Made by a program: the position numbers and the translations under genes. Under the pieces are notes generated by a model, which was not told the DNA's origin, searched no databases, and saw only the letters and a list, made by a program, of their open reading frames with translations. Of a stretch of DNA of 36,563 bases, positions 1 through 7,463 are shown one piece after another (positions within the stretch are counted from its first letter, which is position 1; each line of letters starts with the position of its first letter). This stretch comes from Clostridiales bacterium (GTDB taxonomy: Bacteria; Bacillota; Clostridia; Christensenellales; Aristaeellaceae): the NCBI GenBank assembly GCA_004556395.1, contig SFHK01000016.1, forward strand, positions 1 to 36,563. The letters run 5' to 3'.

Positions 1-48
1 AGCACGCCGCCAGCGTTCGTCCTGAGCCAGGATCAAACTCTCTTGTTT
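1..48 (-). rRNA. rrs: 16S rRNA gene, 5' end only
   Basis: Read on the minus strand, 22-41 is the universal bacterial 27F primer site, followed by the usual ACGAACGCTGGCGGCGTGC. Counting from E. coli position 8, the mature 5' end should lie near 48. Only about 48 bases are present; the gene runs out of the window to the left. An edge inside 16S is typical of a contig broken at a multicopy rrn operon. Confidence 0.97.
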
Positions 49-190
49 AATCCTTCCCGTTCATCCCCGTGACGCGCCAACGTCCCGAGCACAAACAGTA
101 TCTCAACTCTCCCGAATCGACTGTTCTCTTGCTTCTCGTTCTCTGTATCGTTTTCAAGGATCGCGTTGTCGTTCGCTTGACAACGAATGG
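49..190 (-). other. rrn leader transcript region
   Basis: This is the transcribed leader between the rRNA promoter and 16S. Near 148-162 the minus strand reads GATCCTTGAAAACGATACAG, which resembles the leader and boxA-like words seen before clostridial 16S genes; the antitermination role is inferred. An open reading frame across 69-326 is fortuitous: it overlaps the rRNA leader and both promoters and has no ribosome binding site. Apart from the leader and the two promoters, 49-404 holds nothing else I recognise. Confidence 0.6.
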
Positions 191-191
191 G

Positions 192-220
192 ATTATATCA
201 GCTTGCCAATCATTTGTCAA
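192..220 (-). promoter_or_regulatory. rRNA operon promoter
   Basis: On the minus strand a perfect TTGACA (-35, 215-220) and a perfect TATAAT (-10, 192-197) are separated by 17 bp. Transcription would start near 185, about 137 bases before mature 16S. The AT-rich stretch at 221-250 could serve as an UP element (inference). Confidence 0.92.
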
Positions 221-351
221 TACTTTTTTGAACTTTGTAATGTTAACTCTTATGTTTCACTCTTCCGTGCAAACGACGAAATCCGAAGGAATTTCGCGTT
301 TCCGCGCGGATTATTCGTCTTTTTGACGTCATCAAAATTTCCGACAGAGTA

Positions 352-380
352 TTGACAGCGAAACATTGTTATGTTACACT
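352..380 (+). promoter_or_regulatory. sigma-A promoter of the DUF4004 gene
   Basis: TTGACA at 352-357, 17-bp spacer, TACACT at 375-380. It is divergent from the rRNA promoter and leaves a 5' leader of about 20 bases before the start codon at 405, with GAGGTGAGG as ribosome binding site. Confidence 0.85.
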
Positions 381-404
381 ATGCGCGTGAGGTGAGGAAA
401 TTTC

Positions 405-1043
405 ATGGATGAACTGATCAGCAAAAAGGATTTGCTGCAGGAAACCGGCATTTCATACGGCCAGCTGTATCGCTGGAAACGCGAGCGGCTGATTCCCGAC
501 GCATGGTTCGAAAAGCGTTCTTCCTACACCGGTCAGGAAACGTTTTTCCCGCGCACGCTGATTCTCGAGCGCGTGCATTTCATCCTGACGCATAAGGATG
601 AATACTCGCTGACGGAGCTGCGCGAGCTGCTTTCCCCCGAATCTGTAAGCCGTTCCTATGATTTGCACGCGGTTTCAGCGCTTCCCGGCGCTTCCCGCAG
701 CGCGCTGTTCTATGAAGCCATCTTTCATCGATGCGTGCTGAACCACGGACAGGCGCTCTCCGTCGTGATCGCCGCAAATTACGACGAGCAATGCCACCCG
801 AGCGACGCGGCGCTCTGCGCCTTCCTCTCTGCCATGGATCGCTGGGAGCGCGAGGAATGCCTGTTTTCCCGCAGCGAGGGGCGGCTCTATGTCGTTCGCC
901 AGAAGAGTCGCTCCATCCCACTGTTCTTCTCAGCGAACGGCGATTTGCACCCGTGCGCGGGCGTGCAGATCGACTATTCCCTTTCCCTGAACGAGATTTC
1001 CCGAACATTCACCCGAATGCTCAACCAACTGATTTTCGAATGA
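405..1043 (+). CDS. YhbD-like DUF4004 family protein (MerR-like HTH)
   Basis: A 212-residue protein. Residues about 5-32 (ISKKDLLQETGISYGQLYRW...) look like a MerR-type winged helix-turn-helix, followed by a GQETFFP motif and a LERVHFI helix typical of the DUF4004 family, whose B. subtilis member is YhbD. The C-terminal 130 residues are not recognisable. The ATG is preceded by GAGGTGAGG at good spacing. The next gene, a bactofilin, follows after 10 bases, the same pairing as B. subtilis yhbD-yhbE-yhbF, so the two are very likely one operon. By analogy it may be a DNA-binding partner or regulator of the bactofilin; the molecular role of the family is not established. Family assignment is firm, function is not. 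Confidence 0.85.
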   Translation: MDELISKKDLLQETGISYGQLYRWKRERLIPDAWFEKRSSYTGQETFFPRTLILERVHFILTHKDEYSLTELRELLSPESVSRSYDLHAVSALPGASRSALFYEAIFHRCVLNHGQALSVVIAANYDEQCHPSDAALCAFLSAMDRWEREECLFSRSEGRLYVVRQKSRSIPLFFSANGDLHPCAGVQIDYSLSLNEISRTFTRMLNQLIFE

Positions 1044-1053
1044 GGTGACAGAT

Positions 1054-1788
1054 ATGGAAGGAAAAAAGACGATTTCAATCTCCGGAAGCAGCTCTTTTTC
1101 GGGCGGAACCTACGACGCCATACAGATTTCCGGCAGCGGAAAATGCGCAGAACCCTTCACCGCGAACAGCGTTCGCGTTTCCGGCTCTTCCAGTCTTGCG
1201 ACGGTCGAGGCCGGTGAAATGCGCATCAGCGGCTCCGCAAAGTTCAGCGGCCGCGTTTCCACCGAAAAGATGTCGGTTTCCGGCGTTTGCAAAATCGAGG
1301 AGGACTGCGAAGCCGCGAATCTTCAGCTCTCCGGCTCCATGTACGCGCGCAAGGAGCTTCGCGGGACGAACGGCAGCGTAAGCGGCAGCATCTACGTCGA
1401 CGGAGACATGGAATTTGAACAGCTGACCATCTCCGGCGCCGCCGAGGTTTCCGGCCTGATGAACGCCGAATCGCTGACCATTCACCTGGGCGGAAGCTGC
1501 GAAATCGGCGAAATCGGCGGAAGCGAGATTTTCGTGGACGTTCCTCCGCGCCATGCGGGCTTTCTCGCGAAGCTGCTCGGCGGATTCGCCGTGCCGACGC
1601 TTAAATGCGGAACCATCGAGGGCGAGCGAATCCGTCTGGAAAACACCACCTGCGATACGGTTCGCGGAAAGAACGTCGTCATCGGCCCCGGCTGCGAAAT
1701 CGGGCTTGTCGAATACTCCGACGAGCTGACGGTGGATCCGGACAGTCGCGTTCAGCGAAAGGAAAAGATGAACGGGCAGGGCGAATAA
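1054..1788 (+). CDS. bactofilin / polymer-forming cytoskeletal protein (YhbE/F-like, DUF583)
   Basis: A 244-residue protein built almost wholly of short beta-strand turns with the recurring phrase '(I/V)SGS' (ISGSSSFSGG, ISGSGK, VSGSSS, ISGSAK, LSGSMY, VSGSIY, ISGAAE). This is the signature of the right-handed beta-helix bactofilin fold, which polymerises into cytoplasmic filaments. It resembles B. subtilis YhbE/YhbF, here a single longer chain. A GTG at 1045 is in frame, but it lies within the Shine-Dalgarno GAGGTGA (1042-1048), so the ATG at 1054 is chosen. It sits directly behind the DUF4004 gene and is probably cotranscribed from the promoter at 352. No signal peptide or membrane segment is seen. 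Confidence 0.88.
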   Translation: MEGKKTISISGSSSFSGGTYDAIQISGSGKCAEPFTANSVRVSGSSSLATVEAGEMRISGSAKFSGRVSTEKMSVSGVCKIEEDCEAANLQLSGSMYARKELRGTNGSVSGSIYVDGDMEFEQLTISGAAEVSGLMNAESLTIHLGGSCEIGEIGGSEIFVDVPPRHAGFLAKLLGGFAVPTLKCGTIEGERIRLENTTCDTVRGKNVVIGPGCEIGLVEYSDELTVDPDSRVQRKEKMNGQGE

Positions 1789-1793
1789 GAAAG

Positions 1794-1812
1794 CTTCCTA
1801 ATATATAGGAAG
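1794..1812. other. short inverted repeat after the bactofilin gene
   Basis: CTTCCTA-ATATA-TAGGAAG forms a 7-bp hairpin six bases after the stop codon. There is no T-tract, so it is at best a weak terminator or mRNA 3'-end stabiliser. Confidence 0.4.
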
Positions 1813-1843
1813 GAATCTCCTGCACATTGCGGCGAGAAAGCGC

Positions 1844-1872
1844 TTGAAAATCAAACCCGGCTGCGGTATAAT
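1844..1872 (+). promoter_or_regulatory. promoter upstream of the beta-helix hydrolase
   Basis: TTGAAA (1844-1849), 17-bp spacer, TATAAT (1867-1872). The expected start near 1879 is only about five bases before the terminator-like hairpin at 1884-1912. Confidence 0.8.
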
Positions 1873-1883
1873 GCCGTTGGACA

Positions 1884-1912
1884 CGCGCGGAGCGATCCGC
1901 GCGTTTTTCTTT
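1884..1912 (+). terminator. GNRA-loop hairpin with T-tract
   Basis: CGCGCGGA (1884-1891), loop GCGA, TCCGCGCG (1896-1903), then TTTTTCTTT. It is a perfect 8-bp stem with a tetraloop and has every feature of an intrinsic terminator. It can end bactofilin transcription, but it also lies immediately inside the transcript from the promoter at 1844-1872. Confidence 0.85.
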
Positions 1913-1958
1913 ATAAGCAACAACCGCGGAAGTTTCATCCGGAAAGGTGGATTGCCCG

Positions 1959-3905
1959 ATGTATACGGAAGACAGCCTTTTTCTCTCCAACCAGATTTTT
2001 GTCGCCCCGGACGGCCGCGACAGCGCCTCCGGCCAGAAGGACGCGCCGCTTCAGACGCTGGAAGCCGCGCTCCGGCTGGTAAAGCAGCTTTCTGAAACCG
2101 ACTGGCGCGGCCCGGTGACCATCGAGCTGCGCGGCGGTGTGTATCCGCTGAAGAAGACGCTGGAAATTTCTCTGACCGCGCCGGTCACGATTCGTTCCTA
2201 TGAGAACGAACAAGCCGTCTTTGACGGCGGCGAGCCCATTGAAGGACTCTCTGAAACCGAGCTGCACGGCCGACGCTGCTGGGTCGCTTCTCTTCCGGAG
2301 GGGCGCTATTTCCATTCGCTGTTTGTCGATGGCGTTCGCCGCCCGCGCGCCGCACTGCCGAAGAACGGTTTTTATCGCATCAAATCCGTTCCGGGGCAGT
2401 CGCTCGACCTGCCCTACAACGTTTCCTCCGACCGTTTTATCGTGAAGGAGGGCGACTTCTTCCCCACGCGCAACCTGAACGACGTGCTTGCGCACGTGTT
2501 CCACTACTGGTCGGACGAACAGATGCCGGTGAAATCCTTCGACCCGGAGACCCGCCTGCTGGTTTCCTCCATCGGCAGCTGCTATACGCTGCACGAGGAT
2601 ACGAAGAAGGATTACGCCCGCTACCGTCTGGAAAATGTGTTCGAGGGGCTGACCGAGCCGGGCGACTGGTATCTGGATCGCGCCGCGCGGACGCTGTATT
2701 ATCTGCCGCACGACGATGAAACACTTGCAAACACGATGCTGACCGCGCCGATGTGCGAGCAGGCGTTCCGATTCCGGAGCTGCGCGGACGTCACCGTTGA
2801 AAATATCACCGTGCGCCACTTTGACTGGCACATCGGCGAGGAAAAAATCGGCGGTCAGGGCGTATGCACGCTGCCCGGCGTCGTTTCCTTCGACCATTGC
2901 ACGCGCTGCGCGCTGAAGAACAGCCGCGTCGAGCACGTGGGCTATTATTGCGTGGACATTCAAAACAGCGCGTCTCTGCTGATTGCGGGCAACACGCTGC
3001 GCGACATGGGCGCAGGCGGCGTGAAGATCAACGGAGCGACCGCGTCGGAGTCCCGCGAGGAGCGCACGCATCACATCACTGTGTGCGACAACCTCATCTG
3101 CGAGGGCGGGCGGCAGTTCCTCGCCGGCATCGGCGTTTTGAGCATGCACGCCAACCATGTTCGCATTGCGCACAACGAGATTCACGACCTGTACTACACC
3201 GGCGTTTCCTGCGGCTGGGTGTGGGGCTATGCCGAAAGCGCGTCCTTTGACAATGTGATCGAGTACAACCACATCTACGACATCGGCCACTTCGTGCTTT
3301 CCGATATGGGCGGCATTTACACGCTGGGCGTGCAGCCGGGCACCGTCATCCGCTATAATCTGATTCACGACATTGAGAAAGCGAACTACGGCGGCTGGGC
3401 AATCTATCCCGATGAGGGCTCCAGCCACATGCTGATTGAAAACAACATCGGCTACCGCACCACGTCCACGTGCTTCCACCAGCATTACGGACGGGAGAAC
3501 ATCGTGCGCAACAACATTTTCGCGCTGGGCGGCGAGGGTGCGGTGCACTGGACACGCAAGGAGCCGCACGTCAGCTTCACGTTCGAGCACAACATTCTGC
3601 TCGTCGACAACCAGCTGCTGTTCACCGGCCCGGACAGGGGAAATCTGAAGTGCGACATGAACCTGTACTGGGACGTCGGCGGCCGTCCGCTGATCTACGC
3701 GCCCGACCGTCTCGACGCGTCGACCCGCCAGCCGTACGAGGTGCTTCGCGAAAAGGGCTACGACCGCTTCAGCGTCATTGCCGATCCGCGGTTCCGCGAC
3801 CCCGCGCACGGCGATTTCACGCTCGAGCCCGGCTCGCCCGCCGAGAGCGTCGGCTTCGTGCCGATCGATATGACCGGCGTCGGCATTCGTTCCGGGCGCA
3901 GCTGA
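1959..3905 (+). CDS. right-handed parallel beta-helix glycoside hydrolase (GH141-like)
   Basis: A 648-residue protein. The N-terminus (about 7-25) reads FVAPDGRDSASGQKDAPLQT, the usual opening of secreted-type beta-helix carbohydrate-active enzymes. It is followed by a strand with FDGGEPIEG, a LFVDGVRRPRA segment that usually joins the N-terminal module to the helix, and then rungs rich in N-x-I/N-x-F ladders (VENITVRHFDW, IAGNTLRDMGAGGVKI, IRYNLIHDI, IENNIGYR, VRNNIFALGG). Architecture and length fit GH141-like enzymes (fucosidase or xylanase activities known), but I cannot fix substrate or catalytic acids. No signal peptide is visible, so it would act in the cytoplasm on imported oligosaccharides. 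A GTG at 1947 is in frame but overlaps the ribosome binding site AAAGGTGG; ATG 1959 is preferred. It has its own promoter at 1844-1872. Confidence 0.75.
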   Translation: MYTEDSLFLSNQIFVAPDGRDSASGQKDAPLQTLEAALRLVKQLSETDWRGPVTIELRGGVYPLKKTLEISLTAPVTIRSYENEQAVFDGGEPIEGLSETELHGRRCWVASLPEGRYFHSLFVDGVRRPRAALPKNGFYRIKSVPGQSLDLPYNVSSDRFIVKEGDFFPTRNLNDVLAHVFHYWSDEQMPVKSFDPETRLLVSSIGSCYTLHEDTKKDYARYRLENVFEGLTEPGDWYLDRAARTLYYLPHDDETLANTMLTAPMCEQAFRFRSCADVTVENITVRHFDWHIGEEKIGGQGVCTLPGVVSFDHCTRCALKNSRVEHVGYYCVDIQNSASLLIAGNTLRDMGAGGVKINGATASESREERTHHITVCDNLICEGGRQFLAGIGVLSMHANHVRIAHNEIHDLYYTGVSCGWVWGYAESASFDNVIEYNHIYDIGHFVLSDMGGIYTLGVQPGTVIRYNLIHDIEKANYGGWAIYPDEGSSHMLIENNIGYRTTSTCFHQHYGRENIVRNNIFALGGEGAVHWTRKEPHVSFTFEHNILLVDNQLLFTGPDRGNLKCDMNLYWDVGGRPLIYAPDRLDASTRQPYEVLREKGYDRFSVIADPRFRDPAHGDFTLEPGSPAESVGFVPIDMTGVGIRSGRS

Positions 3906-3963
3906 GCATTCGTCTTTCCGCGGCGCAAACGCAATTCATACCACAAAATTTTCCTCAATCGGG

Positions 3964-3992
3964 TTGCCAAGCGCCGCGCTTGGATGTATAGT
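3964..3992 (+). promoter_or_regulatory. promoter of the HAD/MetH-activation gene pair
   Basis: TTGCCA (3964-3969), 17-bp spacer, TATAGT (3987-3992). The predicted start near 3999 makes the upstream in-frame ATGs at 3984 and 4002 unlikely and supports initiation at 4023. Confidence 0.65.
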
Positions 3993-4022
3993 AGTAGCAA
4001 TATGAAAACGACGGTGATGGGT

Positions 4023-4709
4023 ATGCGATATAAGGCCATTCTGATGGACGCCGACCACACGCTTCTGGATTTCGAAGCGGCGGAGGCACGCGCGCTGCGC
4101 GCGTTGTTCGACCGGCTGGGCATCCGCGCGCCGCAGGCGTTTGACGACTACCGGCAGATCAACAATGCCTGCTGGCACGCCTATGAGCGCGGGGAAATGA
4201 CGCAGGACGATCTGCTTGTGAAGCGCTTTGAGCGGTTTTGCGCCGTTTACGCGCCGGGCGCCGACATTCCGGCCATCCGGCGCGAATATGACGCGCTCCT
4301 CGCCGAGCAGGCGGACATTCTCCCCCACGCCGACGAAGTCGTGCGGCAGATTGCCGAAAAGCTGCCCGTCGCCATCGTGACCAACGGCGCGTCGGACATT
4401 CAGCGTGCGCGGCTTACGAAGTCGCCGCTGTGGTCGTACATCGCCTATCTGGGCATTTCGGAAGAAGTCGGCGCGAGCAAACCCCGGCCCGACATGATTC
4501 ACGAAGCGCTGCGCCGTCTGGGCGTCGAGCATCCGTCTGACGCGCTGATGATCGGCGACAGCGTCACCAGCGACATGCCCGCGGCGAAAGCGGCCGGCGT
4601 GGATTTTCTGTGGTACAATCCCTCCGGCGCGCCGCGCCCCGAAAACGCCTACGTCACCTACGAAGCGCGCGACATTCGCGAATTTGTGCCCATTGCCACC
4701 ATGGAATAG
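4023..4709 (+). CDS. HAD-superfamily phosphatase, YjjG/YfnB type
   Basis: A 228-residue haloacid-dehalogenase-like hydrolase. Motif I is MDADHTLLDF with nucleophile Asp9 and acid/base Asp11. Motif II is the T of VAIVTNGAS. Motif III is the Lys of GASKPRPDM. Motif IV is MIGDSVTSDMPAAKAAG. The alpha-helical cap lies between motifs I and II. This arrangement, including the 'SDM' after motif IV, fits the YjjG/YfnB group, whose E. coli member dephosphorylates (d)UMP and non-canonical pyrimidine nucleotides; the substrate here is unverified. The start at 4023 has GGTGAT four bases upstream. ATGs at 3984, 4002 and 4017 are in frame, but the promoter position argues against the first two. The next gene begins nine bases downstream, so they form an operon. 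Confidence 0.88.
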   Translation: MRYKAILMDADHTLLDFEAAEARALRALFDRLGIRAPQAFDDYRQINNACWHAYERGEMTQDDLLVKRFERFCAVYAPGADIPAIRREYDALLAEQADILPHADEVVRQIAEKLPVAIVTNGASDIQRARLTKSPLWSYIAYLGISEEVGASKPRPDMIHEALRRLGVEHPSDALMIGDSVTSDMPAAKAAGVDFLWYNPSGAPRPENAYVTYEARDIREFVPIATME

Positions 4710-4718
4710 GAGGTTCTC

Positions 4719-5396
4719 ATGAACCGCTGGATACTGAACGACCTTCCCTGGCACGTGGATCTGGACGACGCCATGAAGCGGCTGCGCATTCCCGAGGATG
4801 ACGCCGACGATTTCGTTTCCATGTTCCACACAATCGTGCGGAAGATTCATCCCGTATTTTATTTTGGCCGTGAAACGGTTGAGTCCAACGACGGCCACCG
4901 CGTCGTCATCGGCGGCCAGACGTTTGTCAGCCGCGTGCTGGCGGTAAACCTGAAGAACGTGACGGACGTGTATCCCTACGTCGTCACCAGCGGCCGCGAA
5001 GCCTATGAATACGCCCGCTCAATCGACGATGAGTTCATCGAGTTCTGGGCGCATCAAGTCTGCGAAATGGCGCTGACCAGCTTCCGCGTGGACGCGCTCG
5101 AGGCCGTCAAACGGCAGACCGGCTTCCAGAACCTGAGCTCGATGAACCCCGGCTCCATCGCCAGCTGGCCCATCGATCAGCAGAGACCGCTGTTCGACCT
5201 GCTGGGCAGCGTGTATGAGAACACCGGTGTGGAGCTCACGTCCAGCTACCTCATGGTGCCGGTCAAGTCCGGCTCCGGCATCCTGTTTCCCACCGAGAAG
5301 CACTTTGCCAACTGCATGCTCTGCCCCCGCGACGACTGCCCCAACCGCCGTGCGCCGTTCGATCCCAATAAATTCGCGGCGGAATACGGCAACTGA
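4719..5396 (+). CDS. stand-alone vitamin B12-dependent methionine synthase activation domain-like protein
   Basis: A 225-residue protein resembling the C-terminal reactivation (AdoMet-binding) domain of cobalamin-dependent methionine synthase, expressed alone. The diagnostic phrases are NPGSIASWPIDQQRPLF and LTSSYLMVPVKSGSGI, where the family has 'SxxMxPxKSxSG'. The C-terminus carries CMLCPRDDCPNRRAPF, a C-x2-C-x4-C-x2-R cluster that could bind an Fe-S centre or metal (inference). Clostridia often carry such separate domains, which assist split MetH or other corrinoid methyltransferases by reductive re-methylation of cob(II)alamin. No corrinoid protein or methyltransferase is nearby. It has a good ribosome binding site (GGAGG) and is translated as the second gene of the HAD operon. 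Confidence 0.85.
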   Translation: MNRWILNDLPWHVDLDDAMKRLRIPEDDADDFVSMFHTIVRKIHPVFYFGRETVESNDGHRVVIGGQTFVSRVLAVNLKNVTDVYPYVVTSGREAYEYARSIDDEFIEFWAHQVCEMALTSFRVDALEAVKRQTGFQNLSSMNPGSIASWPIDQQRPLFDLLGSVYENTGVELTSSYLMVPVKSGSGILFPTEKHFANCMLCPRDDCPNRRAPFDPNKFAAEYGN

Positions 5397-5426
5397 CCCG
5401 CCATCGCGGATGCATCCTAAATGAAC

Positions 5427-5477
5427 GCCGTCCTGTCTCCCAGGCCTTCTCGGCCATGGAAAACGGGACGGCAATTT
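5427..5477. terminator. terminator between convergent genes
   Basis: GCCGTCC (5427-5433) pairs with GGACGGC (5466-5472), with a small inner GGCC/GGCC hairpin, followed by AATTTTTG on the plus strand. It lies between the MetH-activation gene and the convergent serpin gene and may serve both. Confidence 0.7.
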
Positions 5478-5486
5478 TTGTATCTT

Positions 5487-6659
5487 TTACGGATTCGTGA
5501 CCTTGCCCATGAACAGCGGCACATCCGCGTTTTCATCATAGACTATATAAAGGAAGCTTCGGTCAAGCGTCAGCTCAATCGGCTCCTCCGGAATCCTCGC
5601 GCTCGTGGCTTCCATGCTGATGATCGTGGCCGCGCTGGCCTCGGTGCCCTTCTCGTCCAGCTTCAGGCGAGTTTTCTGAAGAATCTGGCCGATCCATACC
5701 GGTTCGTTCCCCTTCAGCATCTTCCCGAACTGTGCCTGCGCCGGGTCAAACGCGCGCGTCACGCCCCTATCGCGCAGAAAATCCTTCATATCAAACGTGC
5801 ACGCCGCGTCGATTCGCGGCATGCGAAGGTTCACCTTCGCGCTCGTACCGCTCTTCATTAGATTGGAAAGCGTGTCGGCGGAAAGCGCGTTCAGATATTC
5901 GTCCGCGCTCACGCCCTCCGGCGGCAGAATGGCGAGAAACGCCTTTTCATAGCCCTTATACGGAAGCCAAATCGCCTGCGCGCCGTCCTCCAGCGCCCAG
6001 TACCGGAAATCGTCGACCCGGCGCATGAAATCCGTCTCCGTCTTTTCGCCGTTGTCGCGCGTAAATTCGCCCTTCTGCGTGAAATTCTCGTCGAACTCCT
6101 CACTCCACGCGCCCTTGAAGTACACGGTGTTGACCAACGCGAGCACCGCCTCCTCGGACAGCGGCTTAGAGAGCAGCTGGTCGATCATGCCGCCGGTGTT
6201 CTTTTTCACCCAGTCATTGATCGCCTTCATGCCGCTTTCCTCGCTCAGCGCCGCCGAAAAAGCCTGCGCGCCCAGCGTGCGCTTCAGCGCCCGGCGATAG
6301 CTCTTCTTCAGCTTCACATCTGCGCGTGCCCATGCCGAATTGGCAATTTTTACCTTGTTCGACTTATCCTTCGTCAGAACCTTCATCAGCGCCGCCGCGT
6401 GGTCGGGCCATTTCTCCCCGTCCTCGCCGAACAGGCGCGCCAGCTCGTCCTTCGTCTCCCCCTCCGCGCCCATGGCCGCCATCGTCAGCGCCAGATAGGC
6501 CGACGCCGGAGAAATCACCGCGTTTTCCTGCCCGCGAACGGAATCGCTCTTCATCCATTCGAGCGCAAACACAAGTCCCCCACGTTCCTCTTCCTCTCCG
6601 GCGCCACAAGCGCCCAGCATCAACAGCATACATAGAAGAAGGCTGATTCCCCGTTTCAT
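5487..6659 (-). CDS. lipoprotein serpin (serine/cysteine protease inhibitor)
   Basis: A 390-residue serpin with an N-terminal lipoprotein signal: lipobox L15-G-A-C18. Serpin signatures are NAVISPASAYLAL with GAEGET (helix B/C), NTVYFKGAW (strand 3A/breach), the hinge DEKGTEASAAT, and the terminal LFMGKVTNP, which matches the family's F-x-G-(R/K)-V-x-(N/D)-P ending. The small-residue hinge (G-T-E-A-S-A-A-T) predicts an inhibitory serpin able to insert its loop. Counting 14 residues from the hinge Gly gives a Thr-Ser scissile bond, but the loop is about four residues longer than in antitrypsin, so Ala-Arg-Ile just after is another candidate and protease specificity is open. It would be membrane-anchored outside the cell, perhaps guarding surface proteins against host or microbial proteases. 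It is the second gene of a minus-strand operon, 23 bases behind the upstream gene, with AAGGGGGAAA as ribosome binding site. Confidence 0.95.
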   Translation of the reverse strand: MKRGISLLLCMLLMLGACGAGEEEERGGLVFALEWMKSDSVRGQENAVISPASAYLALTMAAMGAEGETKDELARLFGEDGEKWPDHAAALMKVLTKDKSNKVKIANSAWARADVKLKKSYRRALKRTLGAQAFSAALSEESGMKAINDWVKKNTGGMIDQLLSKPLSEEAVLALVNTVYFKGAWSEEFDENFTQKGEFTRDNGEKTETDFMRRVDDFRYWALEDGAQAIWLPYKGYEKAFLAILPPEGVSADEYLNALSADTLSNLMKSGTSAKVNLRMPRIDAACTFDMKDFLRDRGVTRAFDPAQAQFGKMLKGNEPVWIGQILQKTRLKLDEKGTEASAATIISMEATSARIPEEPIELTLDRSFLYIVYDENADVPLFMGKVTNP

Positions 6660-6682
6660 CTTCGTTTCCCCCTTATGTGTCT

Positions 6683-7252
6683 TTAGAAAAATGCCGCTCC
6701 TGACACGCCGCCCTCGTCGTCGTCACGTTCAAAATCCAGTCCTCCATTCTGCAAAAAGACGTGGTATTGTTCTTCGTTCATCCTCCACGCAATGATCCAT
6801 TTTTCGCACGCATATAAGACCTTTACCTTCTGGGTGTATGTTGGATCAGGCAGCGTCTCATAATAGCCCCCTATCTCATCTATATACATCTTTTCATCCG
6901 GCAAATAGGTCAGCCCATCCGTTTCAGAACCGTATTTTTTGCAATATTCTTCAGCCGTAAGCTCCTTATATCCATAATGCGTCACGATTTTCGTTCGGCT
7001 CCACTCCGATTCGTCCGTATCGCAGATCGTAACGGCCAGATAGTCTTCTCCGTCCGCATAGATTTGGAATCTGCCGCCCATAAACGTTTCTTCTTTTCCA
7101 ACGCGCGCGCCGCCGGCAAGCATCTTTTCTATGTATTCGGGTGTAATGCCCCATGTATCGCGGTTGTACCACCTTATAAACAGAACGGTTCCCAGCGCGA
7201 TCAGCAGTACGAACGCCGCTCCGATCAGCATCCAAATCCGCTTCGTCTTCAT
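6683..7252 (-). CDS. membrane-anchored protein of unknown function
   Basis: A 189-residue protein that I do not recognise. Residues about 6-27 form one hydrophobic segment (IWMLIGAAFVLLIALGTVLFI) preceded by KTKR, so it is a type II anchor with the rest outside. The soluble part is acidic and Tyr/Trp/Asp-rich and ends in a DDDEGG run. AGGAGGG sits upstream of the ATG. It is the first gene of the operon with the serpin, so it may work at the same cell-surface location, but no function can be assigned. Base composition is lower in G+C than the neighbours (many A/T third positions), which hints at more recent acquisition. Confidence 0.75.
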   Translation of the reverse strand: MKTKRIWMLIGAAFVLLIALGTVLFIRWYNRDTWGITPEYIEKMLAGGARVGKEETFMGGRFQIYADGEDYLAVTICDTDESEWSRTKIVTHYGYKELTAEEYCKKYGSETDGLTYLPDEKMYIDEIGGYYETLPDPTYTQKVKVLYACEKWIIAWRMNEEQYHVFLQNGGLDFERDDDEGGVSGAAFF

Positions 7253-7328
7253 TTATTTCGCCCTCCTACGCATAAAAGAACATTCCCTGTTTTCGAAGCT
7301 TTGACGGCTTCCGTGAATTTCCAGTTCC

Positions 7329-7340
7329 CATTTCGAAATG
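7329..7340. repeat. perfect 12-bp palindrome in the divergent intergenic region
   Basis: CATTTCGAAATG reads the same on both strands. It lies between the minus-strand operon start (7252) and the sugar-transporter promoter and could be an operator; no regulator is assigned. Confidence 0.4.
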
Positions 7341-7354
7341 TTTGCGAACATTCA

Positions 7355-7404
7355 TGCGCAAGAATTTACAATCCCCGTTCATTCTCCACTGGAATTCTTG
7401 CGCA
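7355..7404. promoter_or_regulatory. inverted pair of AraC-type sites before the Rbs-like transporter
   Basis: TGCGCAAGAATT at 7355-7366 recurs in perfect reverse complement, AATTCTTGCGCA, at 7393-7404. The same 12-mer is found at 30399-30410 next to the AraC gene. The right copy lies where the -35 box should be for the TATAAT at 7413, which has no good -35, as expected for activator-dependent transcription. Confidence 0.65.
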
Positions 7405-7412
7405 CGGAGTGA

Positions 7413-7423
7413 TATAATATAAT
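7413..7423 (+). promoter_or_regulatory. -10 region of the Rbs-like transporter promoter
   Basis: TATAAT occurs at 7413-7418 and, overlapping, at 7418-7423. At 17 bp upstream stand TGGAAT or TTCTTG, both poor -35 boxes. Transcription probably needs the factor that binds 7355-7404. Confidence 0.65.
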
Positions 7424-7463
7424 TGTGGTTTAACAAAACCCAACATTTGAAGGAGGAACCACC

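Noticed and set aside
69..326. 85-codon open frame on the plus strand next to 16S
   Set aside because: It overlaps the rRNA leader and the rRNA promoter and has no ribosome binding site.
1935..3809. 624-codon open frame antisense to the beta-helix hydrolase
   Set aside because: Produced by GC-rich codon use of the real gene; low-complexity Val/Ala/Arg translation, no ribosome binding site, no family motif.
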